From JBCCGI01 sp039029355 (lineage in GTDB: Bacteria; Planctomycetota; UBA1135; GCA-002686595): a stretch of 18,361 bases of DNA. The notes under the pieces were generated by a model. It worked only from the letters and a program-made list of their open reading frames with translations, ran no database searches and was not told where the DNA came from. Of the stretch, positions 1 through 6,456 are shown piece after piece. The stretch spans positions 1 through 18,361 of the forward strand of contig JBCCGI010000125.1 in NCBI GenBank assembly GCA_039029355.1, given 5' to 3'. Numbering within the stretch: the first letter of the stretch is position 1; every line of letters starts with the position of its first letter. The translations under genes and the position numbers were made by a program.

Positions 1-232
1 CGTCCACCACGGGCGGTAATCCGTCCAGGGTCGGCACCCGCGGGGGCTGCCGGGGGGCGTCCCCCAGCCGGACGCCGCCGGGGGGGTCCCGGGACTGGGG
101 TCCGACGAGCAGCCGCTCGTCGGGCTCACCGATGGCCTCGCGCAGGACCTGCGCGAGCTCCCCCTGGGGGAGCTTGGCCGCTCACCCGGCGCAGGAGGCG
201 TAGTCGGTCAGGCGCTTTTTGCGTCCGAACAT
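1..232 (-). CDS. selD: selenide, water dikinase (selenophosphate synthetase), selenocysteine-containing, 5' part only
   Basis: SelD makes selenophosphate from selenide and ATP, the selenium donor for Sec-tRNA. Reading the minus strand from ATG at 232 gives MFGRKKRLTDYASCAG, then TGA, then AAKLPQGELAQVLREAIG. The TGA is codon 17, exactly the position of catalytic Cys17 of E. coli SelD, and Lys20 follows as expected, so TGA is read here as selenocysteine. The frame stays open to the window edge (77 codons), with LLVG at 41-44 and TLDGLPPVVD at 68-77 matching the SelD N-terminal region. The gene continues beyond position 1. Oddity: the usual R-D-D-A motif (second Asp binds metal) reads R-D-P-P, beside a run of seven C in the coding strand. 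No strong Shine-Dalgarno is visible before 232. It is divergent from argR. The identification is firm; activity is uncertain because of the missing Asp. Confidence 0.85.
156..184 (-). promoter_or_regulatory. candidate bacterial SECIS hairpin downstream of the selD UGA codon
   Basis: The UGA occupies 184-182. Seven nucleotides later the minus strand carries AGCTCCCC, loop CAG, GGGGAGCT (174-156), a perfect 8-bp stem. Bacterial SECIS elements are hairpins inside the coding region, with a G in the apical loop about 16-37 nt after the UGA; here the loop G lies 18 nt after it. No bulged U is obvious, so SelB binding is inferred from position and from the SelD context. Confidence 0.6.
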
Positions 233-408
233 GCGGGCATCGTACCCGCCGGGCGGCCGCGGGCGTCGCCCGGGCCGCGGATCGTCGCCGCAGGCCCGCT
301 CCGGGGAGGTCCGCAGACCCGCGCATGGCCCCGGGGCGCAGAAAAATTCGGTTTTCGGGCCCTAGAGGCGCATAAACATGCATCAATATTCACCGCTGAG
401 GCATACCT
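233..408. promoter_or_regulatory. divergent selD/argR intergenic control region
   Basis: This 176-bp gap holds no gene. The selD-proximal half is very GC rich and contains an interrupted dyad at 253-278 (GCGGCC, then GGGC-GTC-GCCC, then GGCCGC) that would lie in the selD leader. The argR-proximal third (about 338-407) is unusually AT rich for this window and holds the ARG box described separately. I cannot assign convincing -35/-10 boxes; CATAAA at 371-376 is the best -10-like string. Confidence 0.45.
377..394. promoter_or_regulatory. ARG box (ArgR operator) upstream of argR
   Basis: CATGCATCAATATTCACC matches the ArgR operator pattern (TNTGAATWWWWATTCANW) at 12 of the 16 specified positions. 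It has an intact ATTCA half-site and TGCAT in the other half. It ends 14 nt before the argR start codon, a typical place for autoregulation of argR and control of the operon behind it. A weaker look-alike, CGCAG-AAAA-ATTCG at 337-350, lies 42 bp upstream, about four helical turns. Confidence 0.6.
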
Positions 409-858
409 ATGTCCGCCCAATCCATGTCGCCCGTCCAGGACCGCCGCGCGCTCATCCGCGAGCTGCTCTCGACCCATCAGGTCCAGAGCCAGGCGGAGCT
501 GCTCGAGCTGCTCGCCTCGCGCGGATTTGCGACGACCCAGCCGGTGCTGTCGCGCGACCTCCGCAAGCTCAAGGCGGCCAAGCGCGAGGGCGTGTACCAG
601 CTGGTCCGCGAGGGCGAGCGGGTGACGCCGCTGGAGAACCTCCAGCAGCTCCTGCGGGGCGCCCAGGCGGCCGGCCCGCACATGGTGGTGGTGATGACCG
701 AGCCCGGCGCCGCCAACGCGATCGCGCGCGCGATCGAGGCCGAAGAGCTCCCCGGCCTGGTCGGGAGCATCGCCGGCGACGACACGGTCTTCGTGGCCGT
801 GGACACCCCCGAAGCCGGGCGTTCGCTGCGCAGCCTGGTGATTTCGCTACTCCCATGA
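409..858 (+). CDS. argR: arginine repressor ArgR
   Basis: ArgR is a hexameric, arginine-responsive repressor of arginine genes. The protein is 149 residues, the usual family length. The N-terminal winged helix carries the recognition signature SRDLRKL (48-54). The C-terminal oligomerisation and arginine-binding domain has GAANAIARAIE (about 100-110) and GSIAGDDTVFV (119-129); the paired Asp 124/125 correspond to the arginine ligands. The ATG at 409 is supported by GAGG at 398-401 with a 7-nt spacer. It is the first gene of the plus-strand cluster, and its TGA overlaps the argG ATG (ATGA at 855-858). With the ARG box just upstream, it most likely represses itself and the operon. Confidence 0.95.
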   Translation: MSAQSMSPVQDRRALIRELLSTHQVQSQAELLELLASRGFATTQPVLSRDLRKLKAAKREGVYQLVREGERVTPLENLQQLLRGAQAAGPHMVVVMTEPGAANAIARAIEAEELPGLVGSIAGDDTVFVAVDTPEAGRSLRSLVISLLP

Positions 859-2156
859 GCGCCTCCCCCCGCCTTCTGCTCGCCTACTCCGGCGGACTCG
901 ACACCTCGTACCTCGTCGCGTGGCTCACGCGCGAGAAGGGCTACGACGTCACGACGCTGACCGTCGACTGCGGCGGGTTCACCGCGGGCGACCACGCGGC
1001 GCTCGAGGACCGCGCGCGCACCTTCGGCGCGACGCTCCACCGGGTGGTCGATGCGCGCGGGCAGCTATTCGAGCGCGTCCTGCGCTGGCTGATCGCCGGC
1101 AACGTGCGGCGCGGGGGCACCTATCCGATCTCGGTCGCGGCCGAGCGCGGCCTGCAGGCCGAGGTGCTCGCGACCGTCGCGCGCGAGCAGCGCTTCGACG
1201 TCGTAGCGCACGGCTGCACCGGCGCGGGCAACGACCAGGTCCGCTTCGAGGCGGCGCTCTCGGTGGTCGCCGAGGGCCTCGAAGTGCTGGCTCCCGTGCG
1301 CGACCTCGCCCCGAGCCGCGAGGACGAGATCGCCTATCTCGAAGGCGCCGGCCTGGCCGCGCCCGGCGGCAAGCGGGCCGCCTATTCGGTCAACGCGGGC
1401 CTGTGGGGCCTCACCATCGGCGGGCGCGAGACGCTGACCAGCGACCAGCCGCTGCCCGAGGAGGCCTGGAACTGGACCCGCGGCGGCGGCGGCGAGGCCG
1501 TCGTGTACGTGCGCTTCGAGCGCGGCGTGCCGGTCGCGCTCGACCTCGGCGACGGCGAGACGCTGCTCGAGCCGGTCGCGCTGATCGAGGCGCTGAACGA
1601 GTTCGCCGGCAAGCACGGCGTCGGCCGCGGCTACCACCTGGGCGACACGGTGCTCGGCATCAAGGGCCGCATCGGCTACGAGGCGCCCGCCGCCGAGGTG
1701 CTGCTGACCGCCCACCGCGAGCTCGAGAAGCTCGTGCTGGTCGAGGAGCAGCGCTTCTGGAAGGACCAGCTCGGCGAGGTGTACGGCAAGCGCCTGCACC
1801 AGGGCATGCTGCACGACCCCTTCCTGCGCGATATCGAGGCGCTCTTCGCCTCGTCCCAGGCGCGCGTCAGCGGTGTCGTGCGGGTCGCCCTCGCCAGCGG
1901 ACGCGCCCTGGTGGAGGGCGTCGATTCCCCGTTCAGCCTGATGGCCGCCAGCAGCGCGGCCTACGGAGAACGCCCCGCGGACGACGCGAGCCCGGAGGGT
2001 GCCCTCCAGCTGGCGCGCGTGCTCGCGGAGCCGGCGCGGCTCGCACGCCGCGCCGCGGAAGCCGGCGGCCTGGCCGCCGCGGATGGAGCAACCTCGTCCC
2101 CGCTCTTGAGGGAGAGCCAGGGGACGTCGTTGTCGTTGGAAGAGGTCGCAACGTGA
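855..2156 (+). CDS. argG: argininosuccinate synthase
   Basis: Joins citrulline and aspartate with ATP to make argininosuccinate, the penultimate arginine step. It is 433 residues. The N-type ATP pyrophosphatase loop AYSGGLDTS is at 10-18, and the citrulline/aspartate-binding CTGAGNDQVRFE at 121-132. The middle region GLWGLTIGGRETL resembles the Bacteroidetes/Xanthomonas style of ArgG more than that of enteric bacteria. Normal family sequence ends near residue 400 (AAYGER...LARRA). A tail of about 30 low-complexity Ala/Ser/Gly/Glu residues is extra and has no recognisable domain. The start ATG at 855 overlaps the argR stop. The stop overlaps the GTG start of the next gene (GTGA at 2153-2156), implying translational coupling. 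Confidence 0.95.
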   Translation: MSASPRLLLAYSGGLDTSYLVAWLTREKGYDVTTLTVDCGGFTAGDHAALEDRARTFGATLHRVVDARGQLFERVLRWLIAGNVRRGGTYPISVAAERGLQAEVLATVAREQRFDVVAHGCTGAGNDQVRFEAALSVVAEGLEVLAPVRDLAPSREDEIAYLEGAGLAAPGGKRAAYSVNAGLWGLTIGGRETLTSDQPLPEEAWNWTRGGGGEAVVYVRFERGVPVALDLGDGETLLEPVALIEALNEFAGKHGVGRGYHLGDTVLGIKGRIGYEAPAAEVLLTAHRELEKLVLVEEQRFWKDQLGEVYGKRLHQGMLHDPFLRDIEALFASSQARVSGVVRVALASGRALVEGVDSPFSLMAASSAAYGERPADDASPEGALQLARVLAEPARLARRAAEAGGLAAADGATSSPLLRESQGTSLSLEEVAT

Positions 2157-3256
2157 AACGTTGCACTCTCGACAAGATCTCTTCGGTCACCCTGCGCCTG
2201 CGCCTCGATCGGAATGCCGTTCTTGGGGAGGAGGTTCCGGCGAGCGCCGGCGCAGTGGTGGCTGCCAGAGTGTTGAGTGCGAAGACCTCTTACAACCACC
2301 TTGAGGACGTGCATGGGCGTCGCGTGCGCCTGCACCCCGGCGATGTCATCGCCGGGGCGCTGGGACATCGCGACGCCCTGCACGGTTTCTCAGGCCGGGT
2401 GCCGGAGTCGGTCGCCCCCGGAGACGAGCTCCAGCTGCTCAACTTCGGCGGCGTCATCGGCACCGGCGCGGTGGCCGCTCCCGGGATCGGCGAGCCCTTC
2501 CGGCTCGAGGTGCTGGGTTCGGTGCTGCGCTTCCCCCACCTCGGCCGGCGCGTGGGCGTGCCGGCCCACGTTCAAGACGCGGCGCTCTCCAGCCCCGACC
2601 TCGCCGCGCTGAAGCCCCAGGGCCTCCCGCCCGTGATCGTGCTCGTCGGCACGAGCATGGACTCGGGCAAGACCACCGCGGCCACCGCGCTGATCGCGCG
2701 GCTGAACCACCAAGGCCGCCGGGTGGCCGCGGGCAAGCTCACCGGCGTCTCGGCGCGCCGCGACATCCTCGAGATGGCCGACAGCGGCGCCGACCCGATC
2801 GCGATCTTCACCGACTTCGGTGTCGTGACCACCAACGAGGCCAACGCGGCCGAGACCGCGCGGCGGCTCGTAGCGCACCTCGCCGACGCGGGCCCGGCGG
2901 CGCCGGACGCCATCGTGCTCGAGCTCGGCGACGGACTGCTCGGCACCTACGGCGTGCACGCGATCCTGTCCGACGCCACGGTGCGTGACTCGATCTCGAG
3001 CGTGGTGCTGTGCGCCTCGGATCCCGTCGGCGCCTGGGGCGCGGCGCGGCTCCTCGAGGAGCGCTACCGCCTGGCGGCGACGCTGGTCTCGGGCCCGGTC
3101 ACCGACACGCCCGCGGGACTCACCTTCTGCCGCGAGCGCATGGGCGTGCCGACCTGGAACGCGCTGCGCGAAGAGGCGCCGCCGGTCGAGCTCCTGCTGC
3201 CCCGACGCGGAGACGCGGGGGGCAGCCCAGCCGAGCTCGAAGAGGCGCGCGCGTGA
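2153..3256 (+). CDS. uncharacterised two-domain P-loop NTPase-fold protein within the arginine operon (distantly DUF1611-like)
   Basis: 367 residues, not a named arginine enzyme. Residues 1-145 form a beta-rich domain with several Gly/Pro turns (HPGDVIAGALGHRDALHGF at 61-79, LNFGGVIGTG at 96-105). Residues 160-345 are a P-loop domain: Walker A GTSMDSGKTT (166-175), GKLTGVSARRD (194-204), VTTNEANAAET (225-235) and a Walker B-like IVLELGDGLLG (254-264). The layout, an N-terminal domain followed by a dethiobiotin-synthetase/MobB-like P-loop, recalls DUF1611 proteins, one of which (DgcN) is reported as a D-glutamate N-acetyltransferase; this resemblance is only by eye. GTG at 2153 overlaps the argG stop, with GGAAGAGG 7 nt upstream. 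Its TGA overlaps the argC GTG. The 4-nt overlaps on both sides argue for a role in arginine synthesis, possibly acylation of glutamate, but function is unknown. Confidence 0.75.
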   Translation: MKRCTLDKISSVTLRLRLDRNAVLGEEVPASAGAVVAARVLSAKTSYNHLEDVHGRRVRLHPGDVIAGALGHRDALHGFSGRVPESVAPGDELQLLNFGGVIGTGAVAAPGIGEPFRLEVLGSVLRFPHLGRRVGVPAHVQDAALSSPDLAALKPQGLPPVIVLVGTSMDSGKTTAATALIARLNHQGRRVAAGKLTGVSARRDILEMADSGADPIAIFTDFGVVTTNEANAAETARRLVAHLADAGPAAPDAIVLELGDGLLGTYGVHAILSDATVRDSISSVVLCASDPVGAWGAARLLEERYRLAATLVSGPVTDTPAGLTFCRERMGVPTWNALREEAPPVELLLPRRGDAGGSPAELEEARA

Positions 3257-4362
3257 CCCTGGCCGCCCCGATCGACGAGGGCGCTCCCACCGGTACGAAG
3301 ACCGTTCCGCTCTTCGTCGTGGGATCGACCGGCATGCTGGCCGGCGAGCTGCTGCGGCTCGTCGACGCGCACCCGGTGCTGCGCCTCGCGGGCGCCGTTT
3401 CGCGCGACGCCGGACGCCCGCTGCAGGAGCTGCACCCCCACCTGGGCCCGAGCGAGACGGTCGACCTCGCCACCGCCACGGCGGCGATGCGGACGGCGCT
3501 CGAGGATCCCGAGGCGCGCGTCGCGCTGGTGCTCGGACTCCCCCACGGCGCCTCGGCTTCGGCCTGGCGCGCGCTGCGGAGCGAGCTGGGCGACGCGGCC
3601 GAGCGGGTGCTCGTCGTCGACCTCTCCGCCGACTACCGCCTGCGGGACGCACAGGTCTACACCTCGTGGTACGGGCACGACCACGCCGACCCCGACGAGC
3701 TTCCGCGCTTCGTGTACGGGCTGCCGGAGCTCGGCCGCGACGACCTGGTCGGCGCGCGGCGGGTGGCCGCTCCGGGGTGCTTCGCCACCGCGCTGCAGCT
3801 CGCCACCGCGCCGGCGGTGCGCGCGGGGCTGCTCGACGCCGACGGCCCCTGGAACTACAGCGCGGTCACGGGCTCCAGCGGCAGCGGCGTCGTCCCCTCC
3901 AAGACCACCCATCACCCCTTCCGCAACGGCAACCTGTGGGCCTACGGGCTCGGAGGCCACCGCCACGAGGCCGAGCTCGCGCAGACCCTCGCGCGCTACG
4001 GCGTCGAGCCCGAGGTGTGCTTCGTCCCCCACTCCGGCCCCTTCGCGCGCGGCATCCACCTGACCGCGATGCTGCCGCTCGCGCGCGTGCTCGGCGAGGC
4101 GGAGGCCCGCGCGGCCTACGCCGACGCCTACCGCGACGAGCCCTTCGTCCGGCTCGAGGACGAGGCGCCCGATCTGCGGCGGGTGGTGGGATCCAACAGC
4201 TCGGCGCTCGGCGTCTTTGTGCGCGGACGCACGCTCTTGGTGCTCACGGTGCTCGACAACATGATCAAGGGAGGCGCCGGACAGGCGTTGCAGTCCATGA
4301 ACCTGATGCTCGGGCTTCCCGAGCATCAGAGTCTGCCTCGTCTGGGGTTGGGGGTCGTGTAA
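3253..4362 (+). CDS. argC: N-acetyl-gamma-glutamyl-phosphate reductase
   Basis: NADPH-dependent reduction of N-acylglutamyl phosphate to the semialdehyde. It is 369 residues. The Rossmann nucleotide-binding start FVVGSTGMLAGE is at 21-32, the catalytic Cys176 lies in APGCFATA, and the catalytic His260 in VPHSGPFARGIH. LSADYRLRD (124-132) and GSSGSG (208-213) are also typical. The GTG start at 3253 is chosen because it overlaps the upstream TGA (GTGA) and leaves about 20 residues before the Rossmann strand. A 79-bp gap separates it from argB, the only real gap in the operon. Confidence 0.93.
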   Translation: MTLAAPIDEGAPTGTKTVPLFVVGSTGMLAGELLRLVDAHPVLRLAGAVSRDAGRPLQELHPHLGPSETVDLATATAAMRTALEDPEARVALVLGLPHGASASAWRALRSELGDAAERVLVVDLSADYRLRDAQVYTSWYGHDHADPDELPRFVYGLPELGRDDLVGARRVAAPGCFATALQLATAPAVRAGLLDADGPWNYSAVTGSSGSGVVPSKTTHHPFRNGNLWAYGLGGHRHEAELAQTLARYGVEPEVCFVPHSGPFARGIHLTAMLPLARVLGEAEARAAYADAYRDEPFVRLEDEAPDLRRVVGSNSSALGVFVRGRTLLVLTVLDNMIKGGAGQALQSMNLMLGLPEHQSLPRLGLGVV

Positions 4363-4373
4363 TGGCACAACTG

Positions 4374-4441
4374 AGGGAGCTCCCTGCCTACCGACGCCTC
4401 CCTTCCTTTCGCGGGCTGTGCCCGCTGAAGCGGAGGCGGGC
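4374..4441 (+). promoter_or_regulatory. argC-argB intergenic leader with alternative hairpins around the argB ribosome binding site
   Basis: A perfect 12-bp palindrome AGGGAGCTCCCT lies at 4374-4385. A hairpin GCGGGC-TGT-GCCCGC lies at 4411-4425. The same GCCCGC (4420-4425) can instead pair with a second GCGGGC (4436-4441), which places the argB Shine-Dalgarno GGAGG (4432-4436) in the loop and edge of the stem. The two pairings exclude each other. The GTG at 4418 is in frame with argB but unlikely to be its start. Regulation is an inference; high GC makes chance hairpins common. Confidence 0.35.
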
Positions 4442-5353
4442 ATGATCGACCTGGCCTCCGCCGCGGACTACGTCCGCCTCTTCCGCGGCGCGACCTTCGT
4501 GTTGAAGGTCGGCGGCGCGTGCCTCGAGCGACCCGGGTTGGTCGCGGAGCTCGCCCGCCAGATCGCGGTGATCGACGCCTGTGGCGCGCATCCGGTGCTG
4601 GTCCACGGCGCCGGCCCGCAGGTCGACCAGGTGCAGCGCTCGCTCGGCGAGGAGCCGGTCAAGGTGGCCGGCCGACGCGTGACGACCGAGGCCGCCCTGG
4701 GCGCCCTGGCCGAGGTCGCGCGCGGCACGATCGGCCCCACGCTCGCGGGAGAGCTGCGCCGCTGCGGCGCCGCGGCGCGGCTGGTGCCGGCCGAGGAAGT
4801 CGTCACCGCACGCCGCCGTCCGCCGGTCGAGACCGAGGCGGGCGTGGTCGACTTCGGGCTCGTGGGCGACATCGTCGCCGTCGACGCGGCGCCGCTTACC
4901 GCCCTGACGGCGGCCGGCGAGATCCCGATCCTGTCGCCCCCGGTCCGCGGCGAGGACGCCGCCGACGCGCGGCTCAACGCCAACGCCGACCTCCTGGCGG
5001 CCCACCTCGCCGGCGCGCTCGGCGCCGAGAAGCTGGTGCTGGTCACCACCGCCCGCGGCGTGCTGACCGATCCGAACGACCCGCGCTCGGCCATCTCGAC
5101 CCTGTCGCTGGCCGACATCGACGGCTTCGAGGCGCGCGGGTCCATCGTCGGGGGCATGAAGGTCAAGGTCGCCGCGGCACGGCAGGCGCTCGACGCCGGA
5201 GTCCCGCGCGTCCACGTGGTCTCGGGAATCGAGCACGAGGCCCTGCTCGGCGAGCTGTTCACCACGCACGGAACCGGCACGCTGGTCACGAGCGAGCCCG
5301 AGGAGCCGCCCGCGCCGCCGGCGACGGGCGAGCTGCAGGGGGCGCAGGCGTGA
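4442..5353 (+). CDS. argB: acetylglutamate kinase
   Basis: ATP-dependent phosphorylation of N-acetylglutamate (or the N-succinyl analogue if this organism uses it). It is 303 residues of the amino-acid kinase fold: LKVGGACL at 21-28 (Lys22 binds phosphate), VHGAGPQVD at 54-62, GRRVT near 78, RLNANADLLAAHLAGAL, KLVLVT and GGMKVKVAAA in the ATP-binding half. ATG at 4442 is chosen over an in-frame GTG at 4418 because GGAGG sits 5 nt before it. No acetyltransferase (ArgA) domain is fused, unlike the ArgA-ArgB fusions of xanthomonads, so the acetylglutamate source must be elsewhere. The C-terminal 15-20 residues are a Pro/Glu/Ala tail. Its TGA overlaps the start of the next gene. Confidence 0.95.
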   Translation: MIDLASAADYVRLFRGATFVLKVGGACLERPGLVAELARQIAVIDACGAHPVLVHGAGPQVDQVQRSLGEEPVKVAGRRVTTEAALGALAEVARGTIGPTLAGELRRCGAAARLVPAEEVVTARRRPPVETEAGVVDFGLVGDIVAVDAAPLTALTAAGEIPILSPPVRGEDAADARLNANADLLAAHLAGALGAEKLVLVTTARGVLTDPNDPRSAISTLSLADIDGFEARGSIVGGMKVKVAAARQALDAGVPRVHVVSGIEHEALLGELFTTHGTGTLVTSEPEEPPAPPATGELQGAQA

Positions 5354-6456
5354 GCCCGCTGCCTCCCCCGCCCAGGCTTCTCTCCGAGCTCGTCGCGATT
5401 CCCTCGCCCTCCGGAGACGAGGGTGTCTCCGCCGACTACCTCGCCGACGCGGCCGCTGCGGCCGGGCTCGACGTCGAGCGCGTCGGCGCCTCGGTGCTCT
5501 GCGCGCTGGAGGGCGACGGGCCGACGTTCTTCCTCAACACGCACCACGACACGGTGCCGGTCGGCGAGGGCTGGGACTCCGACCCCCTCGACCCCGCCTG
5601 GCACGGCGAAGGCGCGGGCGCGCGGCTGATCGCGCGCGGCGCGAACGACGCCAAGGCGTCGGTGGCCGCCATGCTGACCGCCGCCGCGGGTTTCGCGCGG
5701 ACGCCGCGGGCGGAGCGCCGGGGCACGCTGCTGTTGGCCGTCACCGCGGCCGAGGAGACGACCAACGCGGGCATGGGCGCCGTGCTGCAGCGCCTCACCG
5801 AACGCGGGATCGCCCCCGACGGCGCCGTGACCGGCGAGCCGACGGACCTCGAGGTGGTGCGCGCCCAGTCGGGGCTGTGCGTGCTCGAGGCGACCTGGAC
5901 CGGCGTCTCGTGCCACGCGGCGCACGTGGCGCGCGTCGCGAACCGGAGCGCCCTCGCCGCCGCCGCGCGCGAGGTGGCGCAGCTCCCCCCCTACTTCACG
6001 CTCGACGGCGCGCACCCGCTGCTGGGCGAGAGCACGCTGGTCGCCACGGTGCTGACCGCCGGCGAGCGCCACAACAAGATCCCCGACCACGCGCTCTGCG
6101 TCTTCGACGGGCGTATCGCGCCGCCGCACTCGGCCGAGGACTGCCTCGCGCTCCTCGCCGAACATCTGCCCGGCGCCGAGCTTCGCGTGCGCTCGGACCG
6201 GCTGCGGCCGGTCGAGACGCCCGCGGCGCACGGCCTGGTGCGCGCGGCCCTCGCCGCGACCGGCCGCGGCGCGGCGATCGGCTCGTCGACGATGTCCGAC
6301 ATGGCGCTCCTCGCGGGCCTCCCCGCGGTCAAGTGCGGCCCCGGGAAGACCGCACGCTCGCACACGCCCAACGAGTTCCTGGTGCGCTCCGAGCTCGACG
6401 AGGCCTGCGCGGCCTACGGAGCGCTGATCCCCGCCGCGCTGGAGGCCCTCGCATGA
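5350..6456 (+). CDS. M20-family metallo-deacylase, probable N-acetylcitrulline (N-acyl) deacetylase, ArgE-like
   Basis: 368 residues of the M20/ArgE/DapE zinc amidohydrolase family. Metal and catalytic positions are visible: NTHHDTV (His65, Asp67), ARGANDAKAS (Asp100 bridging), AEE (Glu135 general base, Glu136), GEPTD (Glu163) and the distal GKTARSHTPNEF (His338). The dimerisation lid covers about 175-285. In pathways with an N-acylornithine carbamoyltransferase, this ArgE relative removes the acyl group from acylcitrulline rather than acylornithine. Its operon position beside argG/argH and the type of argF in this window support that, but sequence alone does not separate it from ArgE, DapE or LysK. 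GTG at 5350 overlaps the argB TGA; the stop overlaps the argH ATG (ATGA). Confidence 0.85.
   Translation: MSPLPPPPRLLSELVAIPSPSGDEGVSADYLADAAAAAGLDVERVGASVLCALEGDGPTFFLNTHHDTVPVGEGWDSDPLDPAWHGEGAGARLIARGANDAKASVAAMLTAAAGFARTPRAERRGTLLLAVTAAEETTNAGMGAVLQRLTERGIAPDGAVTGEPTDLEVVRAQSGLCVLEATWTGVSCHAAHVARVANRSALAAAAREVAQLPPYFTLDGAHPLLGESTLVATVLTAGERHNKIPDHALCVFDGRIAPPHSAEDCLALLAEHLPGAELRVRSDRLRPVETPAAHGLVRAALAATGRGAAIGSSTMSDMALLAGLPAVKCGPGKTARSHTPNEFLVRSELDEACAAYGALIPAALEALA

Noticed and set aside
208..681. Long minus-strand open frame antisense to argR
   Set aside because: It overlaps the recognised argR and runs out of frame through selD; high GC makes such open antisense frames routine.
378..854. 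Plus-strand in-frame extension upstream of the argG start
   Set aside because: The sequence is Arg/Pro/Gly-rich shadow of argR; the ArgG fold begins at ATG 855, which overlaps the argR stop.
2390..3652. Large antisense open frames opposite the P-loop gene and argC
   Set aside because: Arg/Ala-rich composition without motifs, opposite genes with clear motifs on the plus strand.
4468..6363. Long minus-strand open frame opposite argB and the deacylase
   Set aside because: No recognisable domain; mirrors the codon bias of the plus-strand genes.
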